Assembly: GCA_903813345.2 (NCBI GenBank)
Contig: CAIIXF020000003.1
Coordinates: 30,147,248-30,211,247, forward strand
DNA length: 64,000 nucleotides
DNA from: Owenia fusiformis
Lineage: Eukaryota; Annelida; Polychaeta; Sabellida; Oweniidae
Direction of reading: 5' to 3'
A program made the translations under genes and the position numbers. Each line of letters begins with the position of its first letter. The first letter of the stretch is position 1. Shown in pieces: positions 51,601 to 60,600 of the stretch. Under the pieces are notes generated by a model. That model was not told the DNA's origin and did no database searches. It saw only the letters and a program-made list of their open reading frames with translations.

Positions 51601-54600
51601 ATTTCTCCATTAAATATAAGTTTATTTTGTTTCCAGAACCAGAGAACTTTGCTCTGTTTGCTGATCTTAACATGGTGAAGCTGATACCCCTAGATCCCCA
51701 CAACTCCAAGCAACATGTGAACATCATTGCACATGCCAACTACACCTCAAACATTGTTGCCCTCACCTTTGACCCTGATACTTACAAGATATACTGGAGT
51801 GACCTCAGAAGGTAGGTCAAGGTCATGCCACCATATATAGTCATTGCTAAATATGGGCATAGCCAAACGAAATCACATGGCCTTTTTGAAGGTTGAGGTG
51901 GAATGTAATGACTTTTAAGGAAGAATTACAGTGATAAGGTTTTTCAGAGGGTTATTTCTACAGATACGCTTAATCAATGTAATTTCTTCGCTCGTCTTTA
52001 CATTTCTACCCTTTCTTTATGGGGGGAGGGTAAATTGTTGGACAGGTACAGTAAAACCTGTCTAATGTGAAAACTAAAGTCAAATATATCCACTTTAATT
52101 TTGAAAAGTACACATTTCAGAATATCACTGTACACATTGTAAGGATTCACATCTATTCTCTTGACAGGTTTTACTGTAGATGTATTTGATTTTTGTTGTC
52201 ACACTTCATGAGGATCATTTTTGGAGTAAACAGTTTAAATATCACAAATAAGTGAATATATTAACAACAAAAGTCAAGTATAGTCCGTACATTTTCTGTG
52301 CTATCTGATCTATGCTTTATATTTGTGATGGAAAACTAGTTGTAAATACATGGATAAAATTTCTGTGTGCGTGCAATGTAATTTAAAACAGTTTATATGT
52401 TGTAAAAGTAGGATAAAAGTAGGATAAGCTAATATAGAGCTTCCATGTGTTTTGGGGAAAGGAAGAAAAAAATTACACCCAATACTTTGTCGAAGCTTTT
52501 AGTCTTTTAGATAAATGCTGGATACACACAAATTCCATTTCTTGTAAAAATGCAATATACACTGAAAGTGAACTTGATTTTTTCTGTTTTCTAATTAATG
52601 GTATATGTTCATAAAAAATGTACTATGTATCACTTGATATCACAATTGCTTCTGTATCACACTTTATCACAACTGTATATCACACCTTTTCAGAGAAAGT
52701 AGAAGAAAAATCAGGTATCTCTCACCCACCTGTTATATTTCCCATTAGTTATATATCATTTTAAAGTTATTAACCTCAATTAGAATGTTTACATCATACA
52801 AACATTTTCAGGATCATGCTGATAATTTACACAATATTTAGATTCAATTTGATATTTTAATTTGATAGTTTTTTCTGTTTGAGCCAATTTTTTAGGCATT
52901 ACTACATTAATATTATATTAAAATCTTGCATTTATGTGATTATTTTTGCAATTTTAGAGTTTGTTTTATTTTAAAAGCACACATTGAATGTTTTGTTTGA
53001 AGTAATCATTCACATTTTTTGCCATTAAAGAATATCAGATCACATATGGTTTCTTTTTATATATATACAACAGTACAGTGTTATTATTTATTTCAATAAT
53101 ATTAATTTTTATGTGAATGCCAGGATTGATGTAGTAGCTTGTGTTTGCCATGCTTATTTTTAGGCATCGAAGTTAAAATTGAATTTTTCATTTATTGAAA
53201 GATGACGAATTTCTAGAAAATGATGAATTAAATTGGAGTTAAAGGGGAAGTGATACTATTATATCATAATCTTAAATAGTACTTCCCTTTCCCAGTTTTA
53301 ATTGAAATATAATGTATTTGTTATTATTTGTCTTAAATTTTGTTAATGCCTTACATCTGGCTCAGCCTATTCTATGTGTTGTATGAAGAGAACTCTGTTT
53401 AATTAAAATAAAGATGTTATATAACTTTTAATGTTATAAACAATTTCTGTTAATGTGAAAATAGTAATTAAATCAATAAATGTACCATTCCAGGAAAGAG
53501 ATCTGGGTCAGCGATATTCGCACTGGAAAGAAAAATATTTTCCGACGCACCCAAGTTGCTGTTGATGGCCTCGCTTTGGATTCAACCAATAAGAGGCTAT
53601 ATTGGGTGGGCTATTCTCGTCGCCAGGGGCACATTGCCAGAATGGGGCTGGATGGTAACAGAGCCACCTATATGGAAGTTATTGGAAACTTGGACACGCC
53701 ACGGGCACTGACATTAGATAATCAACACAGGTCAGGGATTTTAGCACTTTAATAGTTTCGTTATATGAAAGCAATTGGAAAACTTGAAGATTTTCAGTAG
53801 ATGCAACATACTTCTATACTAAAAAATAATTTTGAAATCATTGAACAACAGCTTTCCGAAATAAGAAAAAAAGTTTCATATTTCACATTTTGCTAACATT
53901 GGGTGAGAATACAATATAGGCCAAAGTGTTTAAACTTTACATGCAGTCTTTAAGTTGAGAAATTCCTGAGTTAGTATTGATCGACTGTTTCTTACCACGA
54001 GTCTTCTCCAGTATGTTGTTTGCAAAGAAATGTTGGTTGTTTTATATAAAACATTTAAATTAACTATTCAATTTCACAGCTATATATTCTGGAGTGAATA
54101 TGGTAAAAAGTCGGGAATTCCAAAGATAAGTCGCTCCAATCTAGATGGCGACAGTGTTAAGGTGATCATGACGAAGGGTCTAAGGTGGCCCAATGCTGTT
54201 GCTCAATATGGTGAAAAACTATATGTTGCTGATGGAGCTTTTAGGAGAATTCATGTCATGGACCTTGATGGTGAGTGTGAGCTTGATTAAGACAATTTTG
54301 ATTGGACTCTTATAGATAACAGATAACCAACTCTCTTTTAATAGTGGGTTGTTCTTCACACCGGTCCTAATTACATATTAATTACAATAATCAAACTAAC
54401 CAGTTTTTAAAGATAAAAATAGAGGTTATTATTGAGTATGTGGACGTTGCTTACTATTTTATATTTACCTTTCAAAATAAACTTATTCCTGTAATATGTA
54501 ATTGATAAATGATAAGATTATGTATGAATGATGCCATAATCCCACTTCTGTCTCAGGTGGCAACTGTCGGGAGCTGCTACATGTCACTGGTTTGATGGAT

Positions 54601-57600
54601 CACATATTTGGCATGACGGTTTACCATGATTTCTTGGTGTACACTGATTGGTACAAGAATGAGACATCCATGTTGAACCTGAAGACAGGGTTTGTTCAGC
54701 CACTAGCACGCCATCTATACAGACCTACACAAGTTGTTCTTCACCATCCAGCTCCCTTGACAGGTAGGAGTAACTATTCTAAATCTGTATATCTGATTGG
54801 CTAGTTTCAGTCATGTGACCATTTTGGAGTCTAAATCCATTTATCTGATTGGCCAGTTTCAGTCACATGACCATCTTGGCTGAGCAATACTGAGTGTATT
54901 GGAATGTAAATAGAATGTGTTATCCTTTATTGTAGGGCCATTTTATCAATTCATATCATGAATCAGGAATGTTGAGGAAAAGAGGTTTAAACTTGTTATA
55001 TTATTGTAGATGTGGCATGTAGAAACACTAGGTGTACTGATAGATGTATGGCTGTACCAGGGGGATACCAATGTTACTGCCTACCAGGGAGAGTTATGAC
55101 TGAAGACTTGGAAACATGTGAAGCAGGTATATATGGTATTTATTTAATTATATTTATTTAATATCTTACAGTATTCTAGTGGCAGCAAAAACAATTTTGG
55201 CAAATCTTGTTTAAGCTGATACATTGAAAATCCTCCATCAACATAGGGAGATATGATGAGTACTAAAATAGTACTCATGGCATTTTAGCGCTAATCGAGT
55301 ACTCATTTTAGTAAATATTAGTACTTAATGAGCACTTATGACATGAGTACTGATTTATTGCATTTTTAGTATTAAATCAGTCCTCATATGATGAGTGATA
55401 AAAAAGCACTATTTTCATTGATTTTTCATTACTCATTGAGCACTCATACATATGAGTACTCAGTTTGAGTTAGTACAAAATTAGTACTAAATTAGCACTC
55501 GTGGCATGAGTGCCCATGAGCCAGCTTTTGCCAGACTGCTAATTTTGTTCTAATTGAGTGATCGGCATATCTCCCTGTGAAACAGAGGGTGGCCACAATT
55601 CATCATATTAGATTTGAATCAAATCCAGTAACCAGTATTTGAGTTCTCATCAGAATACAAGTTATAATATGTATAAAACATAATTTTGATGCCAACCTAA
55701 AATCTGTTTTCAAAAATTAATCCTAAATGGCTGTCATTCTTCATCTTGTGTCCCATGTCATAACTTGACCTTAATGTGTCTATGTCCATCTGTGCATTTC
55801 AGGAGAATCAGAGCTTGAGCCTACAGGGTTCTTTAGGTGTAACCCTCAATGTGTTGATCCACTGGTGTGTGCCAGGATAGTTGGAACAACACGTTACTCT
55901 TGTGTATGCCCACCTGGATTACAGCTGAACCAAGGAGAATGTAAAGGTATAATATACAAGAGGAGGTTTATACATTATCACATCATAATCAAGTCCTTTA
56001 ATCTCACTCTCTATATTTTACAAACTCCTAATTTAAATCTGATAATTTAACAAAAAAGCTTTGTACACATGGAATGTATTGACTTTAGGCTATCAATTAA
56101 GTATTAAAATATATCCATATATCAGTGATCACATGATAGCCACAAACATCAATTTTTGACAGATCCAAGATTTTTATTTGTGTTATATTATTTTTGTTTA
56201 AGTATGTTTGTACTTCTAGTTGTACTTAGAGTGACTCATTTATTTAAATAAGGCAGTCATCATTATGCATTAAAAGTTCAGTTTTCAACTTTTATCTGGT
56301 ACTTTGTCTCTACATGTAGGTTGTGAGGTAGGGAGCTATAAGGCACATGTGGGCAACAACTCATGTACCCCATGCCCTAGTGAAGCCCATACAGATGGAA
56401 TAGGTGGCAGCACCAAGTGCATCTGCAGACGACCAGGAGAAACATGGAGCTCTGAAAATGGAGTCTGTAAGAGGAATAAATTGTTTTTAGAGCAAATTAA
56501 ATTAGAAAAGAGAGAAATTATCGAGGAATAAACAAGAATTCTGTTTACACTGTGAGAGGAACAATTTATAAAATAATTGAGTTGCCATGACAACACAATG
56601 TGGACATAGAAAATACAAAGGACAATAATGATCACATATTTTTAGCAGATTTAAATTGATTAAATGTAAAAATTCACGAAAACATGAAATTATAGATACC
56701 ACAAAATGTATATTGTTTTGAATGGATATCACATCTTTTGGTAGAGAGTTATATCATTAATACATTATTACAAAGTTTCTAATATATTCATTCTTGCTTT
56801 TCTGTGCAGGTATAAAAAGTGATACTACCACAGGGGTAGCACATGTTGCCACAGCAACAATAAGGCCTGTAATCAGACCAACAGAGCCACCTATTGTTCC
56901 ATCCACCACACCAGGTAAAATTGTTTATCAGAAAGGTGTAAAGATTGCCTCATATTTACATGCATTTTATTATGTAATAGGAAATATGATGATAAATTAT
57001 GTTAGAGAGATTTTAGTATAAGGGTTGATATAAGTATTATAAATGAAATGATTACATTTTTCTATATCGTTAAATAAGTTATGATCATTTAAAAGTGAAA
57101 ACTTTAATTGAAATGTTACGTTTTGACAGATCACTTCTTGATTAACATACAACCAAACTGATCTGGCGGTCAATCATTTTCAGCCTCCATATATCGCGTT
57201 GACAACCATTTGCACCATGGTAACAGTTTGATTTGACACATTGTATATTTCAGCACTGCCTAGGTTTGTCAACTGCCCTGACAGCCTTGTAGAGTTAATC
57301 CTTCCTGCCAACCAGTCACACGTAAACTTCAATGTTTCCTTGACAGCCTTGGATCACCAAGGCAACAATATTGATATTGAAGGTTCCCATAATGCACCAC
57401 CAAACCTGAGATTTGAGTGGCGAGGAAAGGAGGGTGATACCCAGGAGTATGTGCATTATAAAGCAGAGGATGAATTTGGAAGAGAGGCTGAGTGTAAATT
57501 TGCTGTAAAAGTGCAAGGTACAGAAGTTGTAGATAAGTCTCACATAAACATGTACATGTTAATAATCTTTCATAAAAAAAACTTGTACTGTCACCATTTC

Positions 57601-60600
57601 TGGAAGGAAAATTAGACATCTATTTTTGGCCCTCACGTTTGACTCAGATTGACTGTAGACATGTAGTGATACATTTTCAGGAAAACAGTATTGACATGGC
57701 TAAAAAGTCATTACATGTAGTAATTCATATGACTTTGAATATTAAACTGGGGTATGTGTATACTGTATTTCTACATTGCCATTTTCCAGATCAACAAGCT
57801 CCAATCTTCACTAGTTGCCCTGGAGATATTGAGGTCGAGACATCAATGGATGTTGCTATAGTTACATGGAAAGACCCTAATTTTTGGGATAATGTACAGG
57901 CACGCTTGGTGCGTCCCCGCCAAGACAGTGGTTCAGAGTTTGCTGTGGGAGAGTGGCAGATACAGTATCAAGCTGTAGATGGGGAGGGCAATATAGCAAA
58001 TTGCAAGTTTCACTTAAGAGTCAAACAAACAAGTAAGTCAAATTGTACCATTTGGGGTCATCTTAAATGTTAACCATACATGTACTTGTATTTTGAAGTC
58101 ACTCATATCAAGGAACACATTATAATCTCAGCCAAATCAGGAATGTAAAAATTATGTGACATTATCTGAGCATGTACTTGTATTTTGAAGTCACTCATAT
58201 CAAGGAAGACATTAATATAGTCTCAGCCAAATCATAGGAATGTAAAACGTATGTGACATTATCTGTACATGTACTTGTATTTTGAAGTCACTCATAACAG
58301 GAAAACATTATAATCTCAGCCAAGTTATAGGAATGAAAAAATTATGTGACATTATCTGTACATGTACTCTCCTTGTTGTAGACCTTGTGTGCATGCTGCC
58401 AGTAGATCCCCCAAACAATGGGGCACTTGTGTGTGGGGAGAACCATATGGGCTACATGTGCTGGACAGTGTGTGACAATAGGACCCATGTACTTTACTAT
58501 GAAGATGACTACCATGTGTTTCAATGTGGAACCAACAAGGAGTGGCTTACAGCTTTCCCTATGGATTACAGCACAAAAGCTTGCCTTAGTATGTATTTAT
58601 TGTCTATTACTTTATTATTATATAAGTACTTTGTATAAGTATCTGTTGTACAATTTTAAGTACATTTAGTAGACCCAATCGAGTTTGCTCGATATATCAC
58701 TTTATATGCATACATCTATAGATGTGACCAGATACAGAGACCAAAAACAGAGGGTATCTATAGATATTTCAAGTTTTGGCAGCTGTGTCAACTCCTGATG
58801 GTCTTGAATGATTTTTTTCAATTACCTTAAGCAGACCTTTTTTGGAGAGATTAAGTCTTCAGGATGAAAAAGAAGAAAGGGCCATGATTTACCAAGTTTT
58901 CTAAAATTGTGTGAGAATTATGTGAACATTTGAAAGAAGTTTACATTTATGATGACTTTCTTTGACTGAAAGATAAAACAAAACCACAAAAAGGATACTC
59001 TCAAAAAGTTCAATAATGTTTAAGTAATATAACATTTGATTTGATTTGAAAACTATATTTGTTCTGGGTAGCTCTATCAGTACAAAACTGGTCTTCCTAG
59101 AGGCCCAGTCATAATTGACAGTTATTTACAATATGTACAATAAATATAGAAACATACAAATACATGTAGATATATAGGACATATAGAACAATTTGATATA
59201 CATGTATATACATCTTCAAAGTATGCATTTACATGAAACAGAGAACAATTTATAAGGGAATTACACGAATATAAAGAACAATGTCTTTAAATAATGCATT
59301 TAAAATGATATTGCCCTCCAGGGAAGATGCCCATTGTTGATGCCCACCAGGAATTGAGACTGACATTTAATGGTCCTTGTCGTGACAATGATGCTGAGTT
59401 TACCCAACATATCTCTAAGCAGATTGTGAAGAATCTCCATAGCAACGGATTATGTAACCCTGACAACAGCCATGGTTTCCACTTTAGTTGTAATGTTGAG
59501 GATGTTCAGGTATCAACTCACCTTGAATTAATAAACTGACAAATCACTCGGTGAATATTCATAATAGTTTTTGAATGTTGGACATATAGTCTTACCTCAA
59601 GACTATGTACCCCATTGTCTTCTTCACTTTCCATGTGTTGTGTTGGGAAGGTGAAGTACATAGGGGGGGGGGGGTGCACAGTCATGAAGCAAGACTAGAA
59701 ATTAAATTGGATTTATATGTGGAAATGCATCCATAAAGTGCAACTTCCATATTAACAGCTACCACCATACATTATCTATGATGTTAATTTACATATATTT
59801 CATTGTTATAATGCACCTGCAATTGTCCATGTAGGTGCAATGTGGCCCTGTACTGTTACGGCGGAAACGGAAGAAGAGGAATTTCATCAGTCGGCTTATG
59901 GAACTATCAATGAGGATGCATATAGCCTTGAAGTATGTACAACATAACATTATATTATTATTATTAAAGTGTATTGCTAATTGTCTCAATTGTCTCATAG
60001 GAAATCGCAAATGTTCATTTACATCCTGTAGATATCAGAAAATGAATATTTTTTTGCGATTTCTCATTGAGATATTGTTTGATATTTTAAGGTGATTCTG
60101 TTTGTTTCTCTCTCACAATTGTCAAGGTCATTTCTTTAATTTTGACTGACTTGTATGTTTTCTTGTAAATTCAGTCAAAATTTAGATTCGACTCGGGAAT
60201 TGATGGTTTGTGTGTTATATATGTCACAGTAAACAGAAGTCACTTTTAATTAAAATAAATAATTCAGTGTGTAGCTTAAAAATTGAGTATGAGTAAATAT
60301 TTGAGTAACAATAAACAATTCATTAATAAATTGAGAAATATCCTGCTTTCCCTGATCCTTTATTATGAACTCTTCCATTTTACTTTATTGTTGGTTGATA
60401 TTCAAAAAGGGGTGATAGCTTATCAAGCATGTCTTTAGAGCATGCTGCCATCTTTCTTCCTAAAGCGCCCCCTATAGCCAGTTTTAACAAATTCTGATCA
60501 TGGATTTTGAAACTGTCATCATATATTGCTTTATTTATTTTGCACACCCTTAAATAAAAAATAGATATCATTGCAGAAAATCATACAAGAAAAATACACT

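Noticed and set aside
56467-56531. Read-through of exon 19 to a stop as an alternative C-terminus
   Set aside because: The GTCT|GTAAGA donor and exon 20 restore the conserved Cys codon; read-through adds only a low-complexity Lys/Glu tail. Intron retention cannot be excluded without RNA data.
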